Source of the DNA: an uncultured Bacteroidales bacterium
Lineage (GTDB): Bacteria; Bacteroidota; Bacteroidia; Bacteroidales; UBA1715
Assembly: GCA_937892155.1 (NCBI GenBank)
Contig: CALAUG010000048.1
Coordinates: 1 to 64,000 of the forward strand
Direction of reading: 5' to 3'
Length of the DNA: 64,000 bases
This document shows, piece by piece, positions 54,818-63,661 of the stretch. A program made the position numbers and the translations under genes. The notes under the pieces were generated by a model that worked only from the letters and a program-made list of their open reading frames with translations, searched no databases and was not told where the DNA came from. The stretch's first letter is position 1, and each line of letters opens with the position of its first letter.

Positions 54818-56002
54818 ATGAAAAAGTGTGTTTTATTATTTACAAGTTTCTGTCTTGGGTTGAGTTCATTTGCACAAGATAATGAAGCGGAAGCTGCTTT
54901 GGTAAGTGTAGGTGCTTCGTACTGGCAAAATTGGTATGATGCAACGACGAAAACTATTTACAACAGTGACAAAGAATTGTGTGATAATTACCTACTATGG
55001 GATAGTTATTGGGATGTTGATGACCAAACCACTAACGTTCAAGTTTTAAAAGGGTTGACTCCTAAGAATGGTATTGTTGTAGAAGAAAGTAGCATTACTA
55101 ACGGAACCAGTTATGCAATATCTTATGATGGTGACATCATACAGGCAAAAAGCAATAAAAAAGAAAAATACGAAAAATTTGGCATTCGTTGGATGAGTTG
55201 GGATGGAGAATGCGATAACTATCAATTAGTAAACCCAATAACAGGTCAAAAATGGGCAAACAATTGTCACAAAACAGCCAAAGGGTATTCTGTTGATTTC
55301 TCAGAACCTGCAAACCGCATGATTCAATTTCAATATCAATTGGTTTCAAGCGTTGAAGATCCTACTATCCGTGTTGATTTGTGGGATTTGAAAGGAAGAA
55401 AATCAAGTGTTAGCGATGGAAGCACTGTTATTAGCCACGTAAAAACAGTTGTTGAACCAAACAATACATATTTATCAACAGACCCAGATAGTTGGCATCT
55501 TTTCCAAGCTGTTTTTTGTGATCCTTACGAAGTTGAGGAGTTAGAAGAATATGCCGATCTTATGGTTGGAACGGTGGGAGATATTTGCGACCAAGCATAT
55601 TGGTGGAATGGTGTTAATTTCACTATAAATGGCGAAGGTTATCAAGCTCCTTTCAACGTACTACTTGACCTTGAACATATTATTGGTATTGAAATGTATG
55701 TCAACGATGAACTTTCTGCTGGAAATTCTGATTTGTACATAAAAGACCTTGTAATAGGAAATAATATTACAAGAAACACCGACAATCAAACTGAATATGT
55801 TCCTACTGCAATATCTACCATAGACAATTCCTCTGAAATAGAAATTGTTGACGGCGTTGTTTATTCGGAAGGGAGAATAGAAGTTGTGGATATTTTAGGT
55901 AAAACGGTGAAATCTGCAAAACAGCAATTAGACGTAAAAGATTTACCAGCAGGCATTTACTTCATTAAAACAATTGAAGGAACAGCACGATTCGTAAAAT
56001 AG
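54818..56002 (+). CDS. T9SS-exported protein of unknown function
   Basis: A 394-residue protein with signal peptide (KKCVLLFTSFCLGLSSFAQ). Residues ~28-325 are tryptophan- and aspartate-rich beta-strand sequence (LLWDSYWDVDDQTTNV, FGIRWMSWDGE, RVDLWDLKGRKSSVS, WWNGVNFTINGEG) of unknown family, perhaps a jelly-roll carbohydrate-binding fold. The C-terminus (~350-394; RIEVVDILGKTVKSAKQQLD, LPAGIYFIKTIEGTARFVK) is a T9SS sorting domain. Its position right after GH44 suggests a helper role in glycan binding. Confidence 0.78.
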   Translation: MKKCVLLFTSFCLGLSSFAQDNEAEAALVSVGASYWQNWYDATTKTIYNSDKELCDNYLLWDSYWDVDDQTTNVQVLKGLTPKNGIVVEESSITNGTSYAISYDGDIIQAKSNKKEKYEKFGIRWMSWDGECDNYQLVNPITGQKWANNCHKTAKGYSVDFSEPANRMIQFQYQLVSSVEDPTIRVDLWDLKGRKSSVSDGSTVISHVKTVVEPNNTYLSTDPDSWHLFQAVFCDPYEVEELEEYADLMVGTVGDICDQAYWWNGVNFTINGEGYQAPFNVLLDLEHIIGIEMYVNDELSAGNSDLYIKDLVIGNNITRNTDNQTEYVPTAISTIDNSSEIEIVDGVVYSEGRIEVVDILGKTVKSAKQQLDVKDLPAGIYFIKTIEGTARFVK

Positions 56003-56023
56003 TTTTTACTACATAAAACGATT

Positions 56024-56056
56024 AAGAAAGTCTGCCTCGGCGGACTTTCTTTGTTT
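56024..56056 (+). terminator. Terminator after the second T9SS gene
   Basis: AAGAAAGTCTGCC and GGCGGACTTTCTT form a ~12-bp stem with one G-T pair and a very short loop, followed by TGTTTT. Confidence 0.8.
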
Positions 56057-56125
56057 TGGTACATTCTATTTTTGCTAATGTTCAATTATATTTTCTTGTT
56101 GTTTACAGAAATTCGCTGTTATTCA

Positions 56126-56133
56126 TATCTTTG
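56126..56133 (+). promoter_or_regulatory. metY -7 box
   Basis: TATCTTTG, 20 nt before the ATG at 56154. Confidence 0.5.
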
Positions 56134-56153
56134 TCATATTAAAATTTAATTCA

Positions 56154-57434
56154 ATGGGAAAACAAAAAATAGAAACTCTTTGCGTGCAAGCAGGTTATAC
56201 GCCTAAAAATGGTGAGCCTCGTGTAATGCCAATTATCCAAAGTACGACATTCAAATATGACAATACAGAAGAGATGGCCGATTTATTCGATTTGAAGAAA
56301 CCCGGTTATTTCTACACTCGTTTGCAAAATCCAACAAACGATATGGTTGCCGCTAAAATTGCCGCCCTTGAAGGTGGTGTTGCTGGTATGTTGACAGCAT
56401 CGGGACAGGCAGCCAATTTCTACGCAGTATTTAATATCTGCGAAGCCGGCGACCATTTTGTTGCATCGTCGTGCATCTATGGTGGAACGTTCAATTTGTT
56501 TGCCGTAACAATGAAGAAACTTGGTATTGAATGTACCTTTGTCGATCCAGACGCAAGCGAAGAAGAGATTGCAAAGGCATTCCGTCCAAATACAAAATGT
56601 TTGTTCGGAGAAACAATTGCAAATCCAGTATTGAGTGTACTCGATATTGAAAAGTTCGCCCGTTTGGCTCATTCCCACGGAGTTCCATTGATTATAGACA
56701 ACACATTCCCTACTCCAATCAACTGCCGTCCGTTTGAATTCGGCTGCGATATTGTAACACACGCAACTACAAAATACATGGACGGACACGCTACCAATGT
56801 TGGTGGCTGTATAGTTGACAGCGGAAATTTCGACTGGGACAAATACCATGACAAATTCAAAGGTTTAACAGAGCCAGATGAATCATACCATGGATTGACC
56901 TATACAAAAGCATTTGGAAAGGCTGCCTATATAACAAAAGCAACTGTTCAATTAATGCGCGATTTGGGGTCAATTCAAGCTCCACAAAACGCATTCTTGT
57001 TGAACCTTGGCTTGGAAAGTTTGCACGTTCGTATGGAACGCCACTGCGAAAACGCACAAAAAGTTGCCGAATATCTTGAGAAAAACGACAAAGTTGCATG
57101 GGTAAATTATCCAGGTTTGAAGTCAAGCAAATACCACGCATTGGCTCAAAAACAATTCACAAAAGGATATTCAAGCGGTGTGGTAACCTTTGGCTTGAAA
57201 GGCGACCGCGACCGTGCCATTCGTTTTATGGATAATTTGAAATTGGCTTGTATTGTAACACACGTTGCCGATGCGCGTACGTGCGTGCTTCACCCGGCAA
57301 GCCACACACACCGTCAGTTGTCGGATGAACAATTACTTGCCGCTGGTGTAAAACCAGACTTAATCCGTTTCTCTGTCGGTATTGAAAACGTTGACGATAT
57401 TATTGAAGATATTGAACAAGCTTTGAATAAATAA
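56154..57434 (+). CDS. metY: O-acetylhomoserine sulfhydrylase (aminocarboxypropyltransferase)
   Basis: A 426-residue PLP enzyme. It opens KIETLCVQAGYTPKNGEPRV and has YTRLQNPTND, ASGQAANFYAVFNI, the PLP lysine in THATTKYMDGH (Lys207) and PASHTHRQLSDEQL. The length, longer than MetB/MetC (~390), and the insert near 225-260 fit MetY. It forms homocysteine from O-acetylhomoserine and sulphide. It is a single-gene unit with its own -7 box and a strong terminator. Confidence 0.92.
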   Translation: MGKQKIETLCVQAGYTPKNGEPRVMPIIQSTTFKYDNTEEMADLFDLKKPGYFYTRLQNPTNDMVAAKIAALEGGVAGMLTASGQAANFYAVFNICEAGDHFVASSCIYGGTFNLFAVTMKKLGIECTFVDPDASEEEIAKAFRPNTKCLFGETIANPVLSVLDIEKFARLAHSHGVPLIIDNTFPTPINCRPFEFGCDIVTHATTKYMDGHATNVGGCIVDSGNFDWDKYHDKFKGLTEPDESYHGLTYTKAFGKAAYITKATVQLMRDLGSIQAPQNAFLLNLGLESLHVRMERHCENAQKVAEYLEKNDKVAWVNYPGLKSSKYHALAQKQFTKGYSSGVVTFGLKGDRDRAIRFMDNLKLACIVTHVADARTCVLHPASHTHRQLSDEQLLAAGVKPDLIRFSVGIENVDDIIEDIEQALNK

Positions 57435-57457
57435 TTACCAATTGGTAGTTGATTAAC

Positions 57458-57491
57458 AAAAAAAGACGAACCGTTTGGTTCGTCTTTTTTT
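57458..57491. terminator. Bidirectional terminator between metY and mrp
   Basis: AAAAAAAGACGAACC and GGTTCGTCTTTTTTT form a perfect 15-bp stem with a GTTT loop. The A and T tracts at the two ends serve both converging genes. Confidence 0.92.
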
Positions 57492-57514
57492 CTCTATCCT
57501 TTAAACTTACGCCT

Positions 57515-58540
57515 CTATCCCATCACCTTTTTGGCAATTTCGGCGAATTGTTTCCCGACAATAGAATTTTCGTCCATTGCGGCAGGCTTACCTTTGTCGC
57601 CACCTTCACGTACACCCATAACAATAGGTACAGCACCTAAGAATGGCAGACCTTTTTCTTTTGCCAATTTCTCGACGCCACCTTGTCCGAAAATGTAGTA
57701 TTTGTTGTTTGGCAACTCTTCGGGAGTGAACCACGCCATATTTTCAATCAAACCAAGAATAGGAACTTCGATTTTTTCCTTTTGGAAGAAATCTATTGCC
57801 TTTACCACGTCAATCACAGCCACATCTTGCGGAGTGCCAACCATCACGGCACCCGAAATGTTTATGATTTGGCAAAGAGTCAACTGAATATCGCTTGTCC
57901 CCGGAGGCATATCAATCACCATCACATCCAATTCGCCCCAGTCTGAATCTTGAATGAATTGTTTCAGCACAGTGCCAGCCATTGGACCACGCCAAGCAAG
58001 TGCATCTTGCGGATTAACGAAAAATCCTATTGACAACATTTTTATGCCATATTGCTCGATAGGAAGAATCCATTCCTTTTCGCCCTCTTTGCGGCAAAGT
58101 GGCTGTGCATCCTCTACCCCGAACATTTTTGGAATGGATGGTCCGAAAATATCGGCATCGAGCAAACCAACCTTGTAACCTTGTTTTGCCAACGCAATAG
58201 CCAAATTGGCACTAACAGTTGATTTTCCAACACCACCTTTACCGGAAGCAACGGCAATCACCTTCTTTACCTTTGAAATACCACCTTCGCCTGCCATATC
58301 ATTTGCCTTAATAATGTTAACAAGCACATCAACACGCTCCAGTTCCGGAATGCCACGTTTAACCGCATCCTGCACCGACGAAATAATGGCGCGTTCGTAT
58401 TTATCGTATTTCTGTGGTAAACCAATCTTAATCGTAGCATCATTACCGTTCACGTCGATAAGCTGTACGTATTGAACCATAGTGCCGGTTTCTCCCGGAA
58501 CCTGAATCTGATTAAGAATCTTTACAATTTGCTCTTTCAT
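57515..58540 (-). CDS. mrp: Mrp/NBP35-family iron-sulphur carrier ATPase
   Basis: A 341-residue protein. An N-terminal MIP18/DUF59 domain (~1-85) precedes the MinD-like ATPase with the deviant Walker A SGKGGVGKST and DIFGPSIPKMFG, RGPMAGTVLKQF and IDMPPGTSDIQLTL. It is thought to carry Fe-S clusters to apoproteins. The CxxC pair expected near ENMAWFTPEEL is absent. The start at 58540 is chosen because the -7 box TAATTTTG (58569-58562) lies inside the longer frame. Confidence 0.9.
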   Translation of the reverse strand: MKEQIVKILNQIQVPGETGTMVQYVQLIDVNGNDATIKIGLPQKYDKYERAIISSVQDAVKRGIPELERVDVLVNIIKANDMAGEGGISKVKKVIAVASGKGGVGKSTVSANLAIALAKQGYKVGLLDADIFGPSIPKMFGVEDAQPLCRKEGEKEWILPIEQYGIKMLSIGFFVNPQDALAWRGPMAGTVLKQFIQDSDWGELDVMVIDMPPGTSDIQLTLCQIINISGAVMVGTPQDVAVIDVVKAIDFFQKEKIEVPILGLIENMAWFTPEELPNNKYYIFGQGGVEKLAKEKGLPFLGAVPIVMGVREGGDKGKPAAMDENSIVGKQFAEIAKKVMG

Positions 58541-58561
58541 ATCTCTATCTAAAATCCAGAA

Positions 58562-58597
58562 CAAAATTAGTAAATTCAGCGGATTATCTTACTTTTG
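58562..58597. promoter_or_regulatory. Divergent promoters of mrp and the deacetylase gene
   Basis: TAATTTTG on the minus strand (58569 to 58562) faces mrp; TACTTTTG on the plus strand (58590-58597), 16 nt before the ATG at 58614, faces the deacetylase. Confidence 0.55.
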
Positions 58598-58613
58598 TCC
58601 ATATTTAAACAAA

Positions 58614-59249
58614 ATGAGACAACCTCTATTTGATGTAACTAAGGCTCAACCCCCTATTATCGGTGAACTTGCCTATCCGAAGGCTCACTTCCGTCTGCCA
58701 CAAGAGAAAAAAACTGTCTATCTCACTTTTGATGATGGTCCTGTACCAGTTTATACAAGACAAGTAATGAATATTTTGCAACAATATAATGTTCCAGCAA
58801 CTTTTTTTATGGTTGGTGAGAATGTTTTTAAATTTCCAGAGGTGTTTCAGGAAGTTAAAAATGCGGGATATTCTTTTGGTTCACATACCTATAATCATTT
58901 AAAGGGCTGGGCGACCGACAACAAAACATATATAGAAAATGTGTGGAAAGGTGCGGAAATCACGAAAAGTAATTTGTTTCGGCCGCCATACGGAAAAATA
59001 GGTCCGTTGCAAGCACATAAGTTATATAACCAGTTACATATCATTATGTGGGATATCATTACCATGGATTACGACCATAATCTTTCTGGAGAAGATTGTT
59101 TTCAAAACGTAAAGAACTACGTCCGCAATGGTTCTATAATTGTATTCCACGACTCTCCCAAATCGGAAAAGAACTTGTTATACGCATTGCCAAAATCTAT
59201 TGAGTATTTACTGAAAGAAAATTATACCTTTGCATCCATACGTTTGTAG
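58614..59249 (+). CDS. Polysaccharide deacetylase (NodB homology, CE4)
   Basis: A 211-residue protein with the CE4 motifs: TFDDGP (38-43), SHTYNH and FRPPYGKIG, then MWDIITMDYDHN and IVFHDSP. It removes N- or O-acetyl groups from a glycan or related molecule using a metal bound by Asp and two His. There is no signal peptide, so it may act in the cytosol on a precursor. A glycosyltransferase gene follows 2 bp later, which suggests joint work on a surface glycan or lipid. Confidence 0.92.
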   Translation: MRQPLFDVTKAQPPIIGELAYPKAHFRLPQEKKTVYLTFDDGPVPVYTRQVMNILQQYNVPATFFMVGENVFKFPEVFQEVKNAGYSFGSHTYNHLKGWATDNKTYIENVWKGAEITKSNLFRPPYGKIGPLQAHKLYNQLHIIMWDIITMDYDHNLSGEDCFQNVKNYVRNGSIIVFHDSPKSEKNLLYALPKSIEYLLKENYTFASIRL

Positions 59250-59251
59250 GA

Positions 59252-60109
59252 ATGAAAGTATCTATCGTCATCGTTAATTATAATGTTGTCAACGAATTGA
59301 AGCAGTGTCTTGTTTCTCTTTTAAACGCAACACAAAACATTGATAGCGAAATCTTTGTCGTTGACAATAATTCCACCGACAACTCCTGCGAAATGATTAA
59401 AAATCAATTTCCTACTATACGTTTAATAGAAAACAATGAGAACATAGGTTTTGCAAAAGCAAATAATCAGGCAATCCGACAATCATTGGGGGAATATATT
59501 TTACTGCTGAATCCCGATACAATTATTGAAGAAAATTCATTCAAGCGAATGCTTGATTTTATGGAAAATCACGACGATTGTGGCGGTCTTGGCATAAAAA
59601 TGGTTGATGAAGAAGGCAAATTTCTACCAGAATCAAAACGAGGAATACCAACACCATTTGTCGCATTTTGTAAAATGAGTGGGCTGTATAAATTATTTCC
59701 AAAATCTGACGTATTCAACCACTACTATCTTGGAGCAATTTCAGAAAACGAAATTTCAGAAGTCGAAATATTGGCAGGTGCATGTATGCTACTTCGAAAA
59801 TCGATTTTAGATATTGTTGGTTTGTTGGATGAACACTATTTCCTATATGGCGAGGATATAGATATTTCATATAGAATACTGCTGAATGGCTATAAGAATT
59901 ATTACCTGCCAACAGCACAAATAATTCATAAGAAAGGTGCAAGTACAAAAAAATCACACACACCAAGTATCAAAGCATTTTACAATGCAATGGAAATTTT
60001 TATTGACACCCATTGGACGAAAAAGTATCCATCCTGGTATTGTAAAATCCTCAAATCATGCGTTAAATTAAAAGCTTGGTTAGCAATCAAATCCATCAAT
60101 AAATCATGA
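59252..60109 (+). CDS. Glycosyltransferase family 2
   Basis: A 285-residue GT-A enzyme: VSIVIVNYNVVNELKQCL, FVVDNNSTDNS, GFAKANNQAIR, LLLNPDT (the DxD-like site) and the acid-bearing YGEDIDISYRI. It is of the rhamnosyltransferase-like WcaA/RfbN kind. It lies 2 bp after the deacetylase and overlaps the DUF4491 gene by 4 bp (ATGA). It probably builds a surface polysaccharide; donor and acceptor are unknown. Confidence 0.92.
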   Translation: MKVSIVIVNYNVVNELKQCLVSLLNATQNIDSEIFVVDNNSTDNSCEMIKNQFPTIRLIENNENIGFAKANNQAIRQSLGEYILLLNPDTIIEENSFKRMLDFMENHDDCGGLGIKMVDEEGKFLPESKRGIPTPFVAFCKMSGLYKLFPKSDVFNHYYLGAISENEISEVEILAGACMLLRKSILDIVGLLDEHYFLYGEDIDISYRILLNGYKNYYLPTAQIIHKKGASTKKSHTPSIKAFYNAMEIFIDTHWTKKYPSWYCKILKSCVKLKAWLAIKSINKS

Positions 60110-60396
60110 ATTTTATAGGTTTAATTATCGCTGTCGCGACATTTTTTATCATTGGCTTATTTCATCCAATTGTAATTAAGTCTGAATACTACTTTGGAGT
60201 AAAGTGTTGGTGGGTTTTCCTTATATTTGGTATTGCATTTGTGGGAATTTCATTATTTGTTGAAAATCACATAATCAGCACCATACTCGGCGTGGTTGGA
60301 TGTTCATGTTTGTGGAGTATATTGGAATTGTTTGAGCAACGCAAACGTGTAGAAAAAGGTTGGTTTCCCAAAAATCCAAATCGTTCAGATGACTAA
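60106..60396 (+). CDS. DUF4491 membrane protein
   Basis: A 96-residue protein with three membrane segments (MNFIGLIIAVATFFIIGLFHP, WWVFLIFGIAFVGISLFV, STILGVVGCSCLWSILE) and a short positive tail EQRKRVEKGWFPKNP, the pattern of DUF4491. It overlaps the glycosyltransferase stop by ATGA. Function is unknown. Confidence 0.85.
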   Translation: MNFIGLIIAVATFFIIGLFHPIVIKSEYYFGVKCWWVFLIFGIAFVGISLFVENHIISTILGVVGCSCLWSILELFEQRKRVEKGWFPKNPNRSDD

Positions 60397-60486
60397 ATGT
60401 ATGTTTGGCAAGACTTTTCTAAAAACGAATAGACGATTCCCGAGAAATTTGTATCTTTTCACACACATTTTAGATAAAAACTTGTT

Positions 60487-61206
60487 ATGAAAAAATATCT
60501 ACTTTTATTCTGTTCCATTTGGTTTACGACGATGTGTTTTGCGCAAAAAAACATTCTGATTATTCCATTTGATGTAAAAATGTATAACAATCAGGAATCA
60601 GAAAAAATCTGTAAATATTCGGGCATTTCGTACGACAAGTCAGTAGAAAAAATCCGAACAGATTTGGATTTACACATTTACGCGGCACTCAAAGATTCCA
60701 TGAATGTTTCGAGTTTATTACGCACCTACACAACTGATGCAACCACCGATTTGGAAATGGTTCATAACAATGCGACCTACTTCTTGTCGGATAATCCAGG
60801 AGAGGAATACATCAATAAACCGAAAAAAGGAACTGTTCCAAATCAAAATATTATTGCGGGTGAAATAGTGAGCATAACCTCAGCGGAAAACGCCAATAAA
60901 TTGGTGAATGTACGTTTGCAGGATCCTCAATTATTTTCCGACCTAGTTCAATCGTATCAGGCTCAATATCTCGTATATTTAACTCAATTTGAATTGCTTG
61001 GCGATTTTTCCAATCCCTATACCGTAGCCGATAATTCATACATAAAAACTATAAAAGTTCATTATGTGATTTACAATTCACTGGGCAAATTCGTGAATGG
61101 TGATATTGCCACAATGTCATTCTCTGGGAAAGTCAACGATATTGACCAAATTTGCGATCAATACCTGCCAGTTATTGCAAAGAAAATAGCAAGAAAAATT
61201 CCGTAA
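60487..61206 (+). CDS. Exported protein of unknown function
   Basis: A 239-residue protein with signal peptide (KKYLLLFCSIWFTTMCFAQ). The mature sequence opens KNILIIPFDVKMYNNQES and contains QAQYLVYLTQFELLGDFSNPY and VHYVIYNSLGKFVNGDIATM; it resembles periplasmic strand-rich proteins but no family is recognised. Its stop overlaps the start of the histidine kinase gene (TAATG), so it may feed the sensor or share its regulation. Confidence 0.75.
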   Translation: MKKYLLLFCSIWFTTMCFAQKNILIIPFDVKMYNNQESEKICKYSGISYDKSVEKIRTDLDLHIYAALKDSMNVSSLLRTYTTDATTDLEMVHNNATYFLSDNPGEEYINKPKKGTVPNQNIIAGEIVSITSAENANKLVNVRLQDPQLFSDLVQSYQAQYLVYLTQFELLGDFSNPYTVADNSYIKTIKVHYVIYNSLGKFVNGDIATMSFSGKVNDIDQICDQYLPVIAKKIARKIP

Positions 61207-62264
61207 TGAAAGCCAAACGTACCGCATACAGCGATAAATTCATTGCATTACTACTGGCAATCAGTTCGGTAGTGGTAACGGTAATTGCAGTCTTAATTGT
61301 ACATTACATTGGATGCGAAAATAATGTAATATTTGTACTTGTTGAATCATTGATTCTGTTCGTCGCGATATATTTCATTGCACGATACTTCATCAAGTTT
61401 TTTATCATTGAGAAAGTTCGACCTGTATATAAAATCATTCGTTCTTCGAACGTACCACGATTTAAGGATTTAATAGAAAACGATGAGAATTTGATTGAAA
61501 CTGCCGAACGAGATGTAGATATTTGGGCGACGCAGAAATCCGATGAATTTGAATTTTTAAAAAAGCAGGAGGAGTTTAGAAAAGAATATATTGGCAATGT
61601 CGCACACGAATTAAAAACGCCTATTTTCACCATTCAAGGCTATGTGTCAACTTTGCTTGATGGTGGCTTGTACGACGAATCCATCAACCATAAATATTTG
61701 GAACGTACCGACAAAGTGATTCAAAGAATGACATCTATTGTTCACGATTTGGACGCAATTAACCGTTTGGAATCGGGTGAATTAAAAATGGAATACACCA
61801 CCTTCAACATTCTTGATTTGGTCAATGAAATTTTTGAGGCACAGGAATATTTGGCAAAGGAACGCAATGTGACATTTTCGGTAGAAACAGCATTGCCGAA
61901 GCCATTAATGGTTTATGCCGATAAAATGAGAATGTCTATGGCATTGTCAAACTTGGTTGTCAATGCCATTAAATACAATAATCCCGAAGGTGGTAGCGTA
62001 TTAATCCGCTTCTACGATATGGACACCCGTTATTTAGTGGAGGTTTCCGATACAGGAATTGGCATTCCGAAAGAATCAATTGGACATATTTTTGAACGAT
62101 TTTTCCGTGTTGACAAAAGTCGTTCCCGCGAACAAGGAGGAACTGGTCTGGGATTGTCAATTGTAAAACACGTGATAGAAGCACACGGAGAAACCATAAA
62201 CGTCAAAAGCACTTTGAACCAAGGAACATCTTTTTCATTTACAGTAAAAAAAGGTAATAAATAA
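61206..62264 (+). CDS. Sensor histidine kinase (PhoR-like)
   Basis: A 352-residue protein; start 61206 is preferred to the upstream TTG-type start. Two membrane helices (~13-34 and ~42-66) have almost no loop between them, then a HAMP-like linker, the H-box YIGNVAHELKTP with His134, the N-box SNLVVNAIKYN, G1 DTGIGIP and G2 GGTGLGLSIV. The tiny outside loop suggests sensing in the membrane or by the upstream exported protein. It overlaps its response regulator by TAATG. Confidence 0.94.
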   Translation: MKAKRTAYSDKFIALLLAISSVVVTVIAVLIVHYIGCENNVIFVLVESLILFVAIYFIARYFIKFFIIEKVRPVYKIIRSSNVPRFKDLIENDENLIETAERDVDIWATQKSDEFEFLKKQEEFRKEYIGNVAHELKTPIFTIQGYVSTLLDGGLYDESINHKYLERTDKVIQRMTSIVHDLDAINRLESGELKMEYTTFNILDLVNEIFEAQEYLAKERNVTFSVETALPKPLMVYADKMRMSMALSNLVVNAIKYNNPEGGSVLIRFYDMDTRYLVEVSDTGIGIPKESIGHIFERFFRVDKSRSREQGGTGLGLSIVKHVIEAHGETINVKSTLNQGTSFSFTVKKGNK

Positions 62265-62956
62265 TGCCACAGGGAAAAACCATATTAATTGTTGATGACG
62301 AACCCGATATTATAGAAATTCTTCGTTATAACTTAGAAAGAGAAGGCTTTAAAACAATAGCGGCAACCAATGGTATTGATGCTGTTTCTATGGCGAAACA
62401 ATTTCGTCCCGAGTTAATCTTGCTAGACGTTATGCTGCCCGATATGGATGGTATCCAAACCTGCGAATCAATTAGAAATATTCCTGAGTTACGAAATACC
62501 ATCATCGCGTTTTTAACTGCCAGAAGTGAAGACTATTCTGAAATTGCAGGTTTCAACGCCGGTGCCGATGATTATATTACTAAACCGATTCGTCCAAAAG
62601 TTCTCATCACGCGTATACAAACACTATTAAAACGTTCTCACGTGCAAGCAACAAATGAAGCGCAATCACAATCACTTCAATATGAAGACATTGTTCTTGA
62701 CAAGGAGAAATATATAGTAGCGAAAAAAGGTGTCACTCTTTCTCTTCCCAACAAAGAATTCAAAATTCTGGAATTACTTATTTCGAAACCCGAACACGTG
62801 TTTAGCCGTGAAGAAATTTATTCCACAGTTTGGGGAAATGAAATTGTTGTCGGCGACCGTACGATTGACGTACATATTCGTAAGCTGAGAGAGAAATTAG
62901 GAGAAAAATATATTTATACAATAAAAGGAATCGGGTATGTGTTTGCCCGTCGGTAA
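62264..62956 (+). CDS. Response regulator, OmpR/PhoB type
   Basis: A 230-residue protein. The receiver has the acidic DDEPD (11-15), the phospho-acceptor Asp55 in LLDVMLP and Lys in YITKPI. The C-terminal winged helix shows LSLPNKEFKILELLISKPEHVFSREE then VWGNEIVVGDRTIDVHIRKLREK. It is translationally coupled to the kinase and probably controls genes by phosphorylation-dependent DNA binding; targets are unknown. Confidence 0.95.
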   Translation: MPQGKTILIVDDEPDIIEILRYNLEREGFKTIAATNGIDAVSMAKQFRPELILLDVMLPDMDGIQTCESIRNIPELRNTIIAFLTARSEDYSEIAGFNAGADDYITKPIRPKVLITRIQTLLKRSHVQATNEAQSQSLQYEDIVLDKEKYIVAKKGVTLSLPNKEFKILELLISKPEHVFSREEIYSTVWGNEIVVGDRTIDVHIRKLREKLGEKYIYTIKGIGYVFARR

Positions 62957-62957
62957 T

Positions 62958-63614
62958 ATGGCAGAAATAAAAGCTTGCATATTTGACATGGATGGTGTGC
63001 TTGTAAGCACCGAAATTTATCATTTTAAGGCATGGAAACGTCTTGCCGCAACAATCGGCATTGATATAGACGAAACGTTCAACGAAAATCTGAAAGGTGT
63101 TAGCCGTTCCGTGTGCATTGATTTGATTTTGAAACATGGCGGCGTTGAGAAAACGCAGGCAGAAAAAGATGCGTTGGCAGCGCAAAAAAACGAATGGTTT
63201 CTTGACTACGTGAAAAGCGAAATCACACCAGCAAATGTTTACCCTGGCGTGATTGATTTCCTTAAATCGTTGAAACAACAAGGATACAAAACCGCTATTG
63301 GTTCGGCAAGTAAAAATGCTCCGCTACTTGTGGAAAAACTAGGAATCGCTCAATATTTCGATGCGCTTGTCGATGGAAATATGATTACCAAAGCAAAACC
63401 CAATCCAGAAGTATTCCTGAAAGGCGCCGAGTTGATTGGCGTTGCTCCACAAAATTGTGTGGTTTTCGAAGACGCAATCAGTGGCGTAGAAGCGGCGAAA
63501 AATGGCGGAATGTTTTGTATTGGCGTTGGTTCTCCACAATTACTTTCAAAAGCCGATTTCTGCATTTCGGGATTTACCGAAATGAGTTTGCAAAGGTTGC
63601 AGGCGTTTAAGTGA
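62958..63614 (+). CDS. HAD-family hydrolase (beta-phosphoglucomutase-like)
   Basis: A 218-residue protein; the ATG at 62958, 1 bp after the regulator stop, is preferred to 62937. The nucleophile motif is FDMDGVLVSTEIYHFKAWK, motif II is AIGSASKNAP, Lys in KAKPNPEVFLKGAELIG and the acid pair in VFEDAISGVEAAKNGG. It is close to beta-phosphoglucomutases, which interconvert beta-glucose 1- and 6-phosphate, a reaction useful with phosphorylases; a general sugar-phosphate phosphatase is also possible. Confidence 0.9.
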   Translation: MAEIKACIFDMDGVLVSTEIYHFKAWKRLAATIGIDIDETFNENLKGVSRSVCIDLILKHGGVEKTQAEKDALAAQKNEWFLDYVKSEITPANVYPGVIDFLKSLKQQGYKTAIGSASKNAPLLVEKLGIAQYFDALVDGNMITKAKPNPEVFLKGAELIGVAPQNCVVFEDAISGVEAAKNGGMFCIGVGSPQLLSKADFCISGFTEMSLQRLQAFK

Positions 63615-63634
63615 AAGAATAGCAGATTTATTTT

Positions 63635-63642
63635 TACATTTG
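63635..63642 (+). promoter_or_regulatory. -7 box of sufE
   Basis: TACATTTG, 19 nt before the sufE ATG. Confidence 0.5.
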
Positions 63643-63661
63643 CTCCGAATTTTTACGAACG

